64,000 bases of DNA from Paenibacillus aestuarii (GCF_027789125.1 NZ_JAQFVF010000018.1:62001-126000), one strand, 5' to 3'; shown: positions 24,611-34,218, counted from the first letter of the stretch. The notes: generated by a model not told the origin, from the sequence alone. Numbers and translations: made by a program.

Positions 24611-25996
24611 TTGAAAAAGATGAAAATTGCCTTAATCGGAGCGGGCAGCGCTTCATTTGCTCTTGGTGCTTTGCAGGATATCGTCTTGTCTTCGCGTTTG
24701 AAATCGCAAGTGGAGCTGGAAATCGCGCTCATGGATATCAAAGAGGAGCATGTCAATCGGACCTATGCCTATGCGGCAGAAATGTTCGCATCCTTCGCGC
24801 ATCCGGCCCGCCTCTGGCAAACGACGAATCTCGAGGAAGCGCTCCAGGCTGCTGACTTTGCCATTGTGGCCATTGAAGTAGACCGCTACTTCTATTGGTC
24901 TCAAGATTTTCACATTCCTCGCCGCTATGGAAGCAAGCAAATTTACGGGGAGAATGGCGGACCGGGCTCCATGTTTCATACGCTGCGCAATTTAGGTCCG
25001 ATGCTTGAAATTGCAAGGACGATGGAACGCGTATGTCCAGATGCGTGGTTCATCAATTATACGAATCCGGAAGCTAAATTGGTTGAAGCGATCTCCAAAC
25101 TGACGTTTATTAAGATCGTAGGACTTTGTCATGGTCTCGATATGGGGATTGACCAGTTGTGCGAGTTTTTGGAAATGAAACCTGAAGAAATCGGCGTTGA
25201 AGGCGGCGGGTTGAACCACTTCGGCTTCTTCACCAAAATTTGGGATAAAGCATCTGGCAAAGACTTATACCCGCTATTCCACGAAAAAGAACAGCAGGCC
25301 AATCGGTTGGCGCAGTTTGACCACATGGCATTGTCCAGAACGATGTACCAGATATACGGCTATTACCCGTATCCGGGGACGAATCATTGCGGAGAGTACG
25401 TCTCTTTTGCAGAGGATTTCTATGCGGGCTTGTCGCTGCAATTCCGATATGATCCGATGAGGGAGCAATTGTGGAAGAAAGGATCGCGAACGCCGGATTT
25501 TGTATACTGCGCGAATGGTAGAAGTCTGGATAAACAGCTGTATGAGACGGTGCAGACGCAGGGGGCCTGGGTGGAACAGGCTTACACGTACGATAAAGCA
25601 AAAGTTCAAGCAAGTCACGAATATGCGATTCCGATTATCGAAGCGATTTTCTTTGATGATGAGATTCAAGTGAATGCAGTAAACTTGCCTAATCAGGGCG
25701 CGATCAAAGGGCTTCCTGACGATATGGTTGTTGAAACGCAAGCGATTGTCAATGGACGCGGTATTGCCTTGAAGCCGATGACCGTCGAGCTGCCGACAGC
25801 AGTGATCGGTACCATCCACATACAAGGAACGATCCATAAGCTTTTGCTGGAAGCTTTTATCGAACAATCCAAAACAAAGCTATTGCAAGCGGTCCTGCTT
25901 GATCCTGCTGCGCCGACTTATTACCAGGCTTGTGCGATGATCGACGAGATGTGCGAACTGCAGAAAGATATTCTTCCTGATCTTCAATGGAGATAA
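24611..25996 (+). CDS. GH4 family glycosidase (alpha-galactosidase/galacturonidase-like)
   Basis: 461-residue NAD- and metal-dependent glycosidase of family GH4. The Rossmann start is ALIGAGSASFALG; the NYTNPEAK motif, the metal cysteine in VGLCHG and the metal histidine in GLNHFGF are all present. Two GH4 branches exist, one for 6-phospho-glycosides and one for free glycosides; the NPEAK and CHG variants lean to the LplD/MelA-like side. TTG start after AAAGGAG. Being with nagB and a ROK kinase suggests release of an amino sugar or a sugar handed to the kinase. Exact substrate unknown. Confidence 0.88.
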   Translation: MKKMKIALIGAGSASFALGALQDIVLSSRLKSQVELEIALMDIKEEHVNRTYAYAAEMFASFAHPARLWQTTNLEEALQAADFAIVAIEVDRYFYWSQDFHIPRRYGSKQIYGENGGPGSMFHTLRNLGPMLEIARTMERVCPDAWFINYTNPEAKLVEAISKLTFIKIVGLCHGLDMGIDQLCEFLEMKPEEIGVEGGGLNHFGFFTKIWDKASGKDLYPLFHEKEQQANRLAQFDHMALSRTMYQIYGYYPYPGTNHCGEYVSFAEDFYAGLSLQFRYDPMREQLWKKGSRTPDFVYCANGRSLDKQLYETVQTQGAWVEQAYTYDKAKVQASHEYAIPIIEAIFFDDEIQVNAVNLPNQGAIKGLPDDMVVETQAIVNGRGIALKPMTVELPTAVIGTIHIQGTIHKLLLEAFIEQSKTKLLQAVLLDPAAPTYYQACAMIDEMCELQKDILPDLQWR

Positions 25997-26017
25997 ACGG
26001 TGAAGGATTCGAACACA

Positions 26018-26042
26018 AAGCCCCGTCAGGGGCTTCTTTTTA
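26018..26042 (+). terminator. intrinsic terminator after the GH4 operon
   Basis: AAGCCCC/GGGGCTT stem with a four-base loop, then CTTTTT. It also lies downstream of the convergent GntR gene. Confidence 0.8.
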
Positions 26043-26074
26043 ATCCTGACCCTTTGTGGCTGGTCTATTTATGT

Positions 26075-26806
26075 CTATTTATTCTCGAAGCGTTCCATCG
26101 TAAACTTAAAGCGGTCTCCCCGGACAATTCCGCAAGAGAATTCAATCGGTTGTCCTTCATCCGAATAAGTTAGCGATTCCACAGAAAAGGCTGGGGAGCC
26201 CACAGGGACCTCCAAATATTGGCTAATATGTTCTGTAATTAGTATCGGTTCGATGGATTCGACGCTTCTACAAATGTTTACTTTATATTTCGTTCTTAAG
26301 AGATCGAATAATGATCCAGAGATATCGTCATTAACGAGCCCGGGAGCGACTCTCCAGGGCAAATACGATGTTACATATTGCAAAGGCTCAGCATCTGCGT
26401 TTCTGACACGAACCAATTTGACAACCGGATCGTTTTCTTCAATGTGGAGCGTTTCTGCGAGTGAATAGTCAGCCGGGATCAAAATCAACTCAAGAACCTG
26501 GGATTGATAGGATAGCCCCAGATCCTTCATTTGTTCCACGAACGTTCGAATGGTTCGCGTGATCGTTTCTCGAATTCGCGGTTTGGAGACGAAAGTTCCT
26601 TTGCCTTGAACCTTTTGAATAAACCCTTCGAATTCTAATTGCTGCAGCGCCAGCCTGATCGTCGTACGACTGACATCGTATTCCTGACAAAGCTCCAATT
26701 CAGTAGGCAATTGGTCCCCAATTTTATACGTTCCTGATTTAATCAAGGCAAGCAGCTTTTCTTTTACGATGAAATATAAGGACGTTCCCTGTTTTCCTTC
26801 CGACAT
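26075..26806 (-). CDS. GntR-family regulator with UTRA domain
   Basis: HutC-type repressor of about 243 residues. The winged helix (about 10-75) reads KIGDQLPTELELCQEYDVSRTTIRLALQQLE and the UTRA effector domain occupies the rest. The frame opens at 26875, but GGAGGA ten bases before the ATG at 26806 and the usual length (about 240) favour the shorter form. It is divergent from the PfkB/GH4/ABC operon, which it most likely represses, with a sugar phosphate as inducer. Confidence 0.9.
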   Translation of the reverse strand: MSEGKQGTSLYFIVKEKLLALIKSGTYKIGDQLPTELELCQEYDVSRTTIRLALQQLEFEGFIQKVQGKGTFVSKPRIRETITRTIRTFVEQMKDLGLSYQSQVLELILIPADYSLAETLHIEENDPVVKLVRVRNADAEPLQYVTSYLPWRVAPGLVNDDISGSLFDLLRTKYKVNICRSVESIEPILITEHISQYLEVPVGSPAFSVESLTYSDEGQPIEFSCGIVRGDRFKFTMERFENK

Positions 26807-26909
26807 TTGTATATGTTCCTCCATGTATTCAACGAATTGATAGATGTTATTACCAATTTTCAAGTTATGAGACATGTTTTATTATAATCTATCTTTTGCC
26901 TAAATGGTA

Positions 26910-26938
26910 TTGACTTATATTTATTGTGATCATATACT
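26910..26938 (+). promoter_or_regulatory. promoter of the PfkB/GH4/ABC operon
   Basis: TTGACT, exactly 17 bases, TATACT; about 100 bases before the GTG start. Two ATGGTA-containing direct repeats lie over and downstream of it and could be GntR operator halves. Confidence 0.7.
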
Positions 26939-27040
26939 CAATTTGTAGTAACAACATGGTAAAGTTATACTAAATGTCATTACAATATGATTCGCTGATC
27001 GAAAAAAGATAAGCTCAAATGATGTCAGGAGGAGTCAGAA

Positions 27041-27985
27041 GTGGGGACATTTGATGTAATGATTTGTGGTCCCATATTTACGGATATCGTTTTCTCCGCT
27101 GTTCCCCATATGCCGTCACCTGGCAAAGAAGTGCTCAGTCAAGGTTTCGAATTTACTTGTGGCGGGAGTACGTACATTACATCGGTTGCGATGGCACGAT
27201 TGGGTATGAAGCCGGCGATGCTGGCTCCGCTTGGAAACGATTTCTTAAGCCATTTTATTAGAAGCCAACTGGAAAACGAAGGCGTTTCTTCTTCCTATGC
27301 ATACTCGGTGGATCATCCGCTCCGACAAGTAACGGCGGCTATTAACAGTCAAGGGGATCGAGCATTTGTCACCTACCAGGATCCGCTGGATACCGATAGG
27401 TATCAGTCTTATCTGCTGGACGCCTTAGAGAGGCTGGAAGCGAGGATGCTGATCGTCAACGCTCGTCCCGAGTTTGTGCCCGTCATAGAGAAGGCACGCA
27501 GCAAAGGGATGTCGATCGTCTTTGACATCGGTTGGGATGACGAGTGGATCTATAGTTCGGAGCTGAAGGAACTGTTGAAGCTAGGCCATTGGTTTACGCC
27601 AAACCTGCCGGAGTCACTGGCTATTACCGGAACCGACACACCTGAGGAAGCCATCGAAGTGATGCAAAGTCTTGTTGAACATCCAATCATTAAACTCGGG
27701 CCAGAAGGAGCTCTGTTAAAAACAGCAAGGGGCATCGATCGTATTCCCGGCTATTTGGTCGAACATCCGATCGACACGACGGGAGCTGGGGATAATTTCC
27801 TAGCGGGGCTGCTTACGGGCATCCTTAAGGGCTGGGATATCGCTGATGCGGTTAGGCTTGGGAATTATTGCGGTGCAAAGTCGGTCCAGGGATTAGGAGG
27901 GACGGCGGCTTCGCCGACTTGGCAACAAGTGCAGGCTGAACTTTATCCATTCATTCCACGATATCAAGGGGGACATCGACAATGA
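27041..27985 (+). CDS. PfkB-family carbohydrate kinase
   Basis: 314-residue ribokinase-like ATP-dependent sugar kinase. The N-terminal CGGSTYITSVAMARLG corresponds to the GG-switch motif and the C-terminal DTTGAGDNFLAGLLTG carries the catalytic aspartate and anion hole. GTG start with AGGAGGAG six bases away. Its end overlaps the ATG of the GH4 gene by four bases. In this operon it would phosphorylate the imported glycoside or the sugar released by the GH4 enzyme. Confidence 0.92.
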   Translation: MGTFDVMICGPIFTDIVFSAVPHMPSPGKEVLSQGFEFTCGGSTYITSVAMARLGMKPAMLAPLGNDFLSHFIRSQLENEGVSSSYAYSVDHPLRQVTAAINSQGDRAFVTYQDPLDTDRYQSYLLDALERLEARMLIVNARPEFVPVIEKARSKGMSIVFDIGWDDEWIYSSELKELLKLGHWFTPNLPESLAITGTDTPEEAIEVMQSLVEHPIIKLGPEGALLKTARGIDRIPGYLVEHPIDTTGAGDNFLAGLLTGILKGWDIADAVRLGNYCGAKSVQGLGGTAASPTWQQVQAELYPFIPRYQGGHRQ

Positions 27986-29358
27986 AATTAACTGTTTTAG
28001 GTGGCGCAGGCATGCGAACAGCCTTGCTGGTCAATGGACTCATTCGTCATTCTGAACAATTGCAGTTCGATGAAGTGGCTCTGTATGACATTGATGAAGA
28101 ACGTTTACATATCATGGGGAGCCTCTCCCAATATATTGCGCAGACGAAGCAGGCCTCTTTTCGCGTCACATTCACGACGGATATCCGAGAAGCATTGCAA
28201 GGAGCGGCGTTTGTTTTTTCTGCAGTTCGCGTCGGGCAGGAAGAAAGCCGGGTGAACGATGAGCGCGTTGCTTTGAAATATGGCGTATTAGGCCAGGAAA
28301 CGACAGGACCTGGCGGCTTTGCAATGGCGTTGAGAACGATCCCTGTCATGATTGAATATACGCGCATCATTCATGAGGTGGCACCGAATGCCTGGCTGCT
28401 TAATTTCAGTAATCCGTCCGGTTTGCTTGCACAAGCTATGAACACGTACGGCCACTGTAAGGTTATCGGCATTTGCGATGCCCATGCCGGGATTAAGAAC
28501 GCGCTTAGCAAATTTTTGGGCGTCCACTTTTCCCGGTTGCAAGTCGATTATTACGGCTTGAACCATCTGGGCTGGGTACCCAAAGTACATCTGGACGGGG
28601 TAGATCAAATGCCGATGCTGTTGGACCGTTTTGAAGAGCTTGCTAAATCGGCACACATTTTTAGCTTCTTTGATAAGGAACTGATTCGGAACATCGGCAT
28701 GTTGCCGAACGAATATCTGTATTATTTTTATTACCATGACCGGTCTGTGAGACATATTTTGCAATCCGGAGAGACGCGAGGCGAGCAAATCGTGAAGCTG
28801 AACCGACCTCTGCTACAGCGCATTGCTCCCCTTGTTCGTGAAGGTAAGCTCAAGGAAGCTTGGATGGACTACAAAGAAACCTTGGATAAACGTTCGAGTA
28901 CTTATATGTCTAAGGAGACTTCTGGAGAAGTACATAATATCCACGAGCAGGAAGCTCCTGTCCATAGTCAATTCGAAGAGGAAGGGTATGAAGGCCTGGC
29001 CATTAATGTGATGAAAGGCATTCATTTAAACAAGCAGCAAGTGCTGACGTTGAATGTGCCGAACCGGGGGACGATTGCTGGACTGAAAGATGACGATGTT
29101 GTTGAAGTGCCATGTCTTGTCAATCAGAATGGACCGACCCCGCTTTCCGTTGGCCAAATCGCCGATATGGCGATGGCCCTAATTCACCCGGTCAAAACCT
29201 ATGAACGGCTTACGGTTGAAGCCGCTGTGAAGGGAGATTACCAAGCGGGGTTGAACGCTCTGACTGTCCATCCTTTGGTGCCCTCATTTACCGTAGCGAA
29301 ATCTATGTTTGATGAATATTTGCAGGTTCATAAAGCTTATCTACCGATGTTTCAGTAA
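27982..29358 (+). CDS. GH4 family glycosidase (6-phospho-beta-glucosidase-like)
   Basis: 458-residue NAD/metal-dependent hydrolase of GH4, different from the one at 24611. It has LTVLGGAGMRTALL, NFSNPSG (the NPSG form seen in 6-phospho-beta-glucosidases), the metal cysteine in IGICDAH, and YYGLNHLGWV for the histidine. The N-terminus overlaps the kinase stop, so the two are co-translated. The pairing with a kinase and a non-phosphorylating ABC importer raises the question of which species is phosphorylated before hydrolysis. Confidence 0.88.
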   Translation: MKLTVLGGAGMRTALLVNGLIRHSEQLQFDEVALYDIDEERLHIMGSLSQYIAQTKQASFRVTFTTDIREALQGAAFVFSAVRVGQEESRVNDERVALKYGVLGQETTGPGGFAMALRTIPVMIEYTRIIHEVAPNAWLLNFSNPSGLLAQAMNTYGHCKVIGICDAHAGIKNALSKFLGVHFSRLQVDYYGLNHLGWVPKVHLDGVDQMPMLLDRFEELAKSAHIFSFFDKELIRNIGMLPNEYLYYFYYHDRSVRHILQSGETRGEQIVKLNRPLLQRIAPLVREGKLKEAWMDYKETLDKRSSTYMSKETSGEVHNIHEQEAPVHSQFEEEGYEGLAINVMKGIHLNKQQVLTLNVPNRGTIAGLKDDDVVEVPCLVNQNGPTPLSVGQIADMAMALIHPVKTYERLTVEAAVKGDYQAGLNALTVHPLVPSFTVAKSMFDEYLQVHKAYLPMFQ

Positions 29359-29370
29359 AGCATGTTTATG

Positions 29371-29394
29371 CCGCAGCCCAAAGCTGGGCTGCGG
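29371..29394 (+). terminator. intercistronic hairpin, GH4 to ABC genes
   Basis: CCGCAGCCCA/TGGGCTGCGG perfect 10-bp stem with a four-base loop, but no T-run. It may partly terminate or protect the mRNA. A TTGACA at 29418-29423 with a weak -10 suggests an additional promoter for the ABC genes. Confidence 0.5.
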
Positions 29395-29486
29395 AATGTA
29401 AAAAATAGGAATACATATTGACAATTTGTTACAATAAATAGTACGTTTAAGTTAAGTTGTTATTACTAATTTTCAGGAGGGGTTTT

Positions 29487-30848
29487 ATGATGAATAAACA
29501 TGTACGAGCAAAGTTTTTTCTAAGCGCGTTAATTGTAGTATCAATGATGACTGGCTGTAGTCCAGCTCCTCAAAGCGCAACGACTGCTCCTGACTCCAAA
29601 CCAAACAGTAATGACACAAAGACTACTGAAAGCGCTTTAAATTGGGCGAAAACAGACGATCCTTCGCTCAAAAATGAAAAAGTCACTGTATTGGCTGTCG
29701 ATAACGATGGCACCGTCGCGAAAATGATGAATAAATTTACGGAAGACACGGGAATTAAGCTCAATGTCATTGCGGTGGACTATAACTCGCTGTATACAAA
29801 AGTTACGACTGCAGCACTATCCAATTCCTCCGATATCGACCTAGTAGAGATGGATACGATTTGGGCAGGGCAATTTTTGAAAGGGAATATCGTTGAGGAT
29901 TTAACGAGTGTTGTGCCGGCAGACACGCAGAAGCAATTTACTCAATCTTCGCTTAGTTCCGTTATGTACAATAATAAACTGGCTGCTGTACCCTATTTTT
30001 CCAGTACCAAGCATTTTTATTGGAATAATGATTTATTGAAAAAAGCGGGCATCAACTCGCCACCGAAAACTTGGACCGAATTCCGTGAAGCCTCCAAGAA
30101 GCTTACCAAGGATGGCGTCTATGCATCCGGTTGGTCTTGGAAACAAGCGGAGGGGCTGAACTGCGACTTCGTTGGCATGGTGTACTCCTTCGGCGGTGAG
30201 TTTTTCGATAAAAATGGTAACTTTGTAGCGAATTCCCCTGGTGCGGTCAAAGCGCTGCAATATATGACCGACCTCGTCCGCAATGATAAAACAATTGACC
30301 CGGCAAGTCTCCAGTGGACGGAGGACGATGTGAAGCATGCCTTTGAAGCGGGAAAAATTGCCATGATGTCAAACTGGGAAGGCATGTACCCTGAATTGAA
30401 CGACCCCGCCAAATCCAAGGTCGTCAACCAAACCGATGTCGGGCTGCTCCCAGGTGAAGGCAATGTCGTATCCGCTACCGTAACGGGTTCCGAAGGGATC
30501 GCTTTGATGAAAGCAAGTAAACACAAGCAAGCAGCTCTCGCTTTTCTGAAATGGATGTCTTCCGAGAAGTTCCAAAAGCCGAATTTCATCGATAGAGGAC
30601 AATATCCTGTTCTGCAGTCGCTGTATAATGATCAAGACGTGAAAAAGGCAGATCCGACGAACACCATCGATAAAGTTTTAGCACAGTTCCAATATGGTCA
30701 AAACCGTCCTAACGGCCCAGGCTATGTGGAGTGGGCGGATATCCTATCGACTGAAGTGTTTAGTGCACTTGCCGGTTCCAAAACGCCGCAAGCGGCCCTG
30801 GACGACGCAGCCCAAAAAATCAATGAGGCGATTAAAAAGGCCCAGTAA
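29487..30848 (+). CDS. sugar ABC transporter substrate-binding lipoprotein
   Basis: CUT1 (MalE-like) binding protein of about 453 residues, anchored to the outer face of the membrane. The signal peptide ends in a lipobox, VSMMTGC, followed by a Ser/Thr-rich linker. The body has KMMNKFTEDTGIKLNV and the C-terminal region EKFQKPNF, usual for this family. AGGAGGGG sits before the ATG pair at 29487/29490; the frame extends upstream to 29457 without a ribosome site. An attenuator hairpin follows, as is common after binding-protein genes. Its sugar is probably a beta-glucoside-type oligosaccharide, inferred from the GH4 neighbour. Confidence 0.92.
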   Translation: MMNKHVRAKFFLSALIVVSMMTGCSPAPQSATTAPDSKPNSNDTKTTESALNWAKTDDPSLKNEKVTVLAVDNDGTVAKMMNKFTEDTGIKLNVIAVDYNSLYTKVTTAALSNSSDIDLVEMDTIWAGQFLKGNIVEDLTSVVPADTQKQFTQSSLSSVMYNNKLAAVPYFSSTKHFYWNNDLLKKAGINSPPKTWTEFREASKKLTKDGVYASGWSWKQAEGLNCDFVGMVYSFGGEFFDKNGNFVANSPGAVKALQYMTDLVRNDKTIDPASLQWTEDDVKHAFEAGKIAMMSNWEGMYPELNDPAKSKVVNQTDVGLLPGEGNVVSATVTGSEGIALMKASKHKQAALAFLKWMSSEKFQKPNFIDRGQYPVLQSLYNDQDVKKADPTNTIDKVLAQFQYGQNRPNGPGYVEWADILSTEVFSALAGSKTPQAALDDAAQKINEAIKKAQ

Positions 30849-30875
30849 TCATTGATCATAACGATATCTAGATCG

Positions 30876-30908
30876 AAAAAGTGGTTAGCTGCTCCTAACC
30901 GCTTTTTT
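30876..30908 (+). terminator. intercistronic terminator/attenuator after the binding protein
   Basis: AAAAAGTGGTTAG/CTAACCGCTTTTT pairs fully apart from one G-U, with a five-base loop and a T-run. It would reduce permease transcription relative to the binding protein. Confidence 0.8.
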
Positions 30909-30938
30909 GATCCCGTGCTAATAAAGGAGGTAGTCATC

Positions 30939-31865
30939 GTGGGCAAGCCAACGACCGGCCGGTTTATGTCTTCCTTGCGGCTCACGCCAAGAGGCAGAAG
31001 GGATTTTCTTTTTGCGATTATTTTACTATTGCCTACCATCTATATTTTGCTGAAAACATTTATTTTTCCTATCGTCCAGTCTTTGGTATGGAGCTTCTAT
31101 AAATATAACTTAATGGATGGCTCTGCCATTGAATTCGTCGGTCTGCGCAATTATAGTCAAATCTTCCAGCTCAATGAATTTTGGGCATCCTTATTCAATA
31201 CCGCTTATTTCACGGTGTTCACTGTCGGCATGGAATTGATTCTCGGTTTCTTTAGCGCTTTATTACTCAACCAAATGTTTCGCGGACAATTATTTTTTCG
31301 AGGCATAATCATCATTCCGTGGGCAATGTTGACCTTAGTGAACGGCTTGATGTGGAATTGGATTTACCAGCCGGGGTACGGCTCGCTAACTGTGCTGCTG
31401 CATGACTTGCACTTGCTGAGCGCCAATTCGAATCCGGTATGGTTGACCAACTCATCGCGCATTATTACATTTGCCTCCATTGCTGACATCTGGAAAATGA
31501 CCCCATACATGACCCTGCTTCTCCTAGCGGGACTTCAATCTCTGCCGGGATCGCTCTATGAAGCGGCCGTAATTGACGGAGCCGGCTTTTGGAAGAAGAT
31601 TTGGCATATTACGATTCCGCAGCTGATGCCATCGATTATTGTAGCTGTTGTCCTGCGTGTTATCGCTGCTTTCCGGGTGTATGATATTTTGACCGTGTTC
31701 TCCAGCGACCCCAAAACCTCCGTATCTTTCTTAACTTATAATTATGCCTTCCGTTACTTTTATCTGGGTAAAGCTTCGGCGATGGCATGGATTTCCACAA
31801 TTTTTATTTTAGCATTGATTATTGTCTATATTCGGATGCTCAAAAAAAATGCTGAGATTGGATAG
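30939..31865 (+). CDS. sugar ABC transporter permease (MalF-like)
   Basis: 308-residue CUT1 permease with six membrane helices and the EAA loop YEAAVIDGAGFWKKIWHITIPQL. The frame opens at 30852, but that upstream part would run through a terminator hairpin, and AAAGGAGG at 30923-30930 with a GTG at 30939 gives a normal-length protein. It works with the next permease and a shared ATPase (MsmX-type) encoded elsewhere, since none is present in this cluster. Confidence 0.92.
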   Translation: MGKPTTGRFMSSLRLTPRGRRDFLFAIILLLPTIYILLKTFIFPIVQSLVWSFYKYNLMDGSAIEFVGLRNYSQIFQLNEFWASLFNTAYFTVFTVGMELILGFFSALLLNQMFRGQLFFRGIIIIPWAMLTLVNGLMWNWIYQPGYGSLTVLLHDLHLLSANSNPVWLTNSSRIITFASIADIWKMTPYMTLLLLAGLQSLPGSLYEAAVIDGAGFWKKIWHITIPQLMPSIIVAVVLRVIAAFRVYDILTVFSSDPKTSVSFLTYNYAFRYFYLGKASAMAWISTIFILALIIVYIRMLKKNAEIG

Positions 31866-31880
31866 GAGGGAATAGAACGG

Positions 31881-32837
31881 ATGGACGTTCAACTTGCGAC
31901 CGCTCAAACTTCCAGACGTAGAAAAACAAGCTTCAGAACGAAGTTGTTTAAAGTAAAAGGCACTGAACTTATCCCTCCACTGTACTTATGGATCGGTTTG
32001 ATTTTGCTCGCCATTTTTACACTGGCACCGTTCCTGTACTTTATCCTTTCGTCTGTAAGTCAACCCGTAGACTTACTCAGCGGGCATCTGCTGCCTCACT
32101 CGCCGACACTCGACAATTATGTCAGACTGTTTCAAGGGGAGGCAGGCTCCGATTTCATTCATGCCATCAAAAATAGTTTGAGCGCAGCTTTATGGACGAC
32201 GCTAATTACTATTTTAATTGGGGTATTTGCGGCATATGCACTTGCGAAAATCAAATTTCCATTTCGAACGACATCGCTGTTCGTCATTTTGGCCATGCAA
32301 TTGCTGCCTTCCATTAGTATTATCGTGCCAATGTATATCATGATGCGTGAGGGCGTAACCGTGAATATTCCTTTTACGCAAGTTGTGCTGTTTCGCTCGC
32401 CGCCACTGCTGGATACAGTTGCGGGTTTAGTCGTAGCGTATACGACATTCTCACTGCCATTTGCTATCTGGTTGATGGCTGGATTTTTCCAGACGATATC
32501 GAAAGAGTTGGAAGAAGCCGCATTTGTAGATGGTTCTGGTCGCCTTGGCACGCTGCGCAGAATTATTATTCCATTATCCGCGCCGGGAATAGCGGCAACA
32601 GCTATATTTACGATGCTTTCGGCATGGGATGAATTTCTTTTTGCAAGTGCGTTCACTCAGACGGCGGTTTCGAAAACATTACCTGTGGCAATCCGTGAAT
32701 TTATCGGAAGGCATAGCATTGATTGGGGGTTGATGACGGCAGGCGGGTTAATTGCATCGTTGCCGCCGGTTATTATCTCGCTATTTTTGTACCGGTATAT
32801 TGTCGGCGGGTTAGCTGCAGGTGGCGTAAAAGAGTAG
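31881..32837 (+). CDS. sugar ABC transporter permease (MalG-like)
   Basis: 318-residue CUT1 permease with six membrane helices. The EAA loop reads LEEAAFVDGSGRLGTLRRIIIPLSAPG. AGGAGG precedes the ATG, 15 bases after the MalF-like gene. Forms the membrane channel with it. It ends the operon, followed by a strong terminator shared with the convergent M23 gene. Confidence 0.92.
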   Translation: MDVQLATAQTSRRRKTSFRTKLFKVKGTELIPPLYLWIGLILLAIFTLAPFLYFILSSVSQPVDLLSGHLLPHSPTLDNYVRLFQGEAGSDFIHAIKNSLSAALWTTLITILIGVFAAYALAKIKFPFRTTSLFVILAMQLLPSISIIVPMYIMMREGVTVNIPFTQVVLFRSPPLLDTVAGLVVAYTTFSLPFAIWLMAGFFQTISKELEEAAFVDGSGRLGTLRRIIIPLSAPGIAATAIFTMLSAWDEFLFASAFTQTAVSKTLPVAIREFIGRHSIDWGLMTAGGLIASLPPVIISLFLYRYIVGGLAAGGVKE

Positions 32838-32961
32838 AATGCTGTCATGCATTTTGCTGCTGATGAATACGGGATAGAATTTTAAAAGTTTAATCGCTCT
32901 AGAACATCTTGTGTATGAAGAAGATTCTCTATACTTCAGTAAAAGCCCGAATATTTACAAG

Positions 32962-32995
32962 AAAACCTGCTGGCCGAAGCCAACAGGTTTTTTAT
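32962..32995. terminator. bidirectional terminator
   Basis: AAAACCTGCTGGC/GCCAACAGGTTTT, 13 positions with one mismatch, CGAA tetraloop, T-run on the plus strand and As upstream that give a T-run on the minus strand. Serves the convergent permease and M23 genes. Confidence 0.85.
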
Positions 32996-32997
32996 CC

Positions 32998-34218
32998 TCA
33001 CAATCGCTGATTATTAAGATAAGGCCGCGGATCAATATAATCCATTTTATTACCTGTAATCCCCGTCGCCACGCCAAAATGCAGATGCGGGCCGGTGGAT
33101 TCGCCATCACTGCCGACAACGGCAATCTCTTGGCCTTTTTGCACTTCCTGGCCAACTTTGACAAAGATGCCATCACCGTACATGTGGCCATACACGCTCA
33201 TTAAGCCGTTCGCATGTTTAATGACCACCCAATTGCCAAAGCCGTTCGCTTTCCCGGCATAGAGCACGATCCCGCTGTCAACCGCGGTAATCGGTGTGCC
33301 AAGCGGCGCGCCGATATCAATGCCTGCGTGAAACTCGGACCCGCGAGGGCCGTAATCGGATGTGACGACGTGAGAGGTTGGCACAGGCCAAGCCCAGCTC
33401 CCGTCACTGGCAATTTTTCTCTGTAACACGGCTTGCAATTGCGCTGCGACATCCGGAGCAAGCTGCGCATCAACGGCTGCCAAATCTTCCGCATCTTTTT
33501 GGGACTGATCCTCTTCGCTCACCTTCTGCTGCTGAAGCTGGCTCATCAATTGAACGCGTTCATCCACGAGCTTTTGCTGGTCAGCTTTGGATTGAGCGAG
33601 CGCAGCCTGCTTCGCCAACAGGGCTTTCTGCTGTTCGTTCAGCTCATCTTTTAAGCTGTTCAAATGGGCCTTATCGTCCGTCATCGTATCAATGACTTGT
33701 TTATCTTGCTTAAAAATCATCGTCAACATACTAATTCGATTAATAAAATCCCCAAAATCTGCAGATCCTAAAAGTACTTCCATAATCGATACCGTCGTGC
33801 TTTCGCTGGTGTAAATATTTACGAGCCTGCTCTTTACCAAGCCGTTTCGGGCTTCGATACTGCGATTGGTCTGATCGATGGACGTTTGCAAAGAAGCCAT
33901 CTTGGCGTTGACTTGATCGATTTCCGGCTGTAATTCATTGGCCATTTGATCGTATTCATAAATTTGCCGGTTCATCGTCGCAAGCTGACCTTGGAGCTGA
34001 TCCTGCTGATCCGTCAGCTGCTGGATGGACGTTAATCGCTTATTATAATCATCGATCATGTGTTGGACTGTCGCTGCATCTGTAGTATTAGTTGTAGTTG
34101 TATTTGTAGTTGTAGGCGTTGCCGTAGTCGTAGCATCTTGCGCATACACATGGTGAAAGCTGGAAAACAAGAGCGTGACAGCGAGCAACATATGGAAAAA
34201 ACGTGTTGTAATTTTCAT
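32998..34218 (-). CDS. secreted M23 peptidoglycan hydrolase with coiled coil
   Basis: 406-residue EnvC-like endopeptidase. The signal peptide ends near residue 26 (HHVYA). A low-complexity Thr-rich stretch follows (about 28-48), then a long coiled coil (about 50-260) with many Gln and Lys heptads, and a LytM/M23 zinc domain from about 290. The latter has HAGIDIGAPLG and GPHLHFGV, both metal-binding. Such proteins cut cross-links and act or activate others during division or growth. Transcribed alone on the minus strand. Confidence 0.92.
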   Translation of the reverse strand: MKITTRFFHMLLAVTLLFSSFHHVYAQDATTTATPTTTNTTTTNTTDAATVQHMIDDYNKRLTSIQQLTDQQDQLQGQLATMNRQIYEYDQMANELQPEIDQVNAKMASLQTSIDQTNRSIEARNGLVKSRLVNIYTSESTTVSIMEVLLGSADFGDFINRISMLTMIFKQDKQVIDTMTDDKAHLNSLKDELNEQQKALLAKQAALAQSKADQQKLVDERVQLMSQLQQQKVSEEDQSQKDAEDLAAVDAQLAPDVAAQLQAVLQRKIASDGSWAWPVPTSHVVTSDYGPRGSEFHAGIDIGAPLGTPITAVDSGIVLYAGKANGFGNWVVIKHANGLMSVYGHMYGDGIFVKVGQEVQKGQEIAVVGSDGESTGPHLHFGVATGITGNKMDYIDPRPYLNNQRL

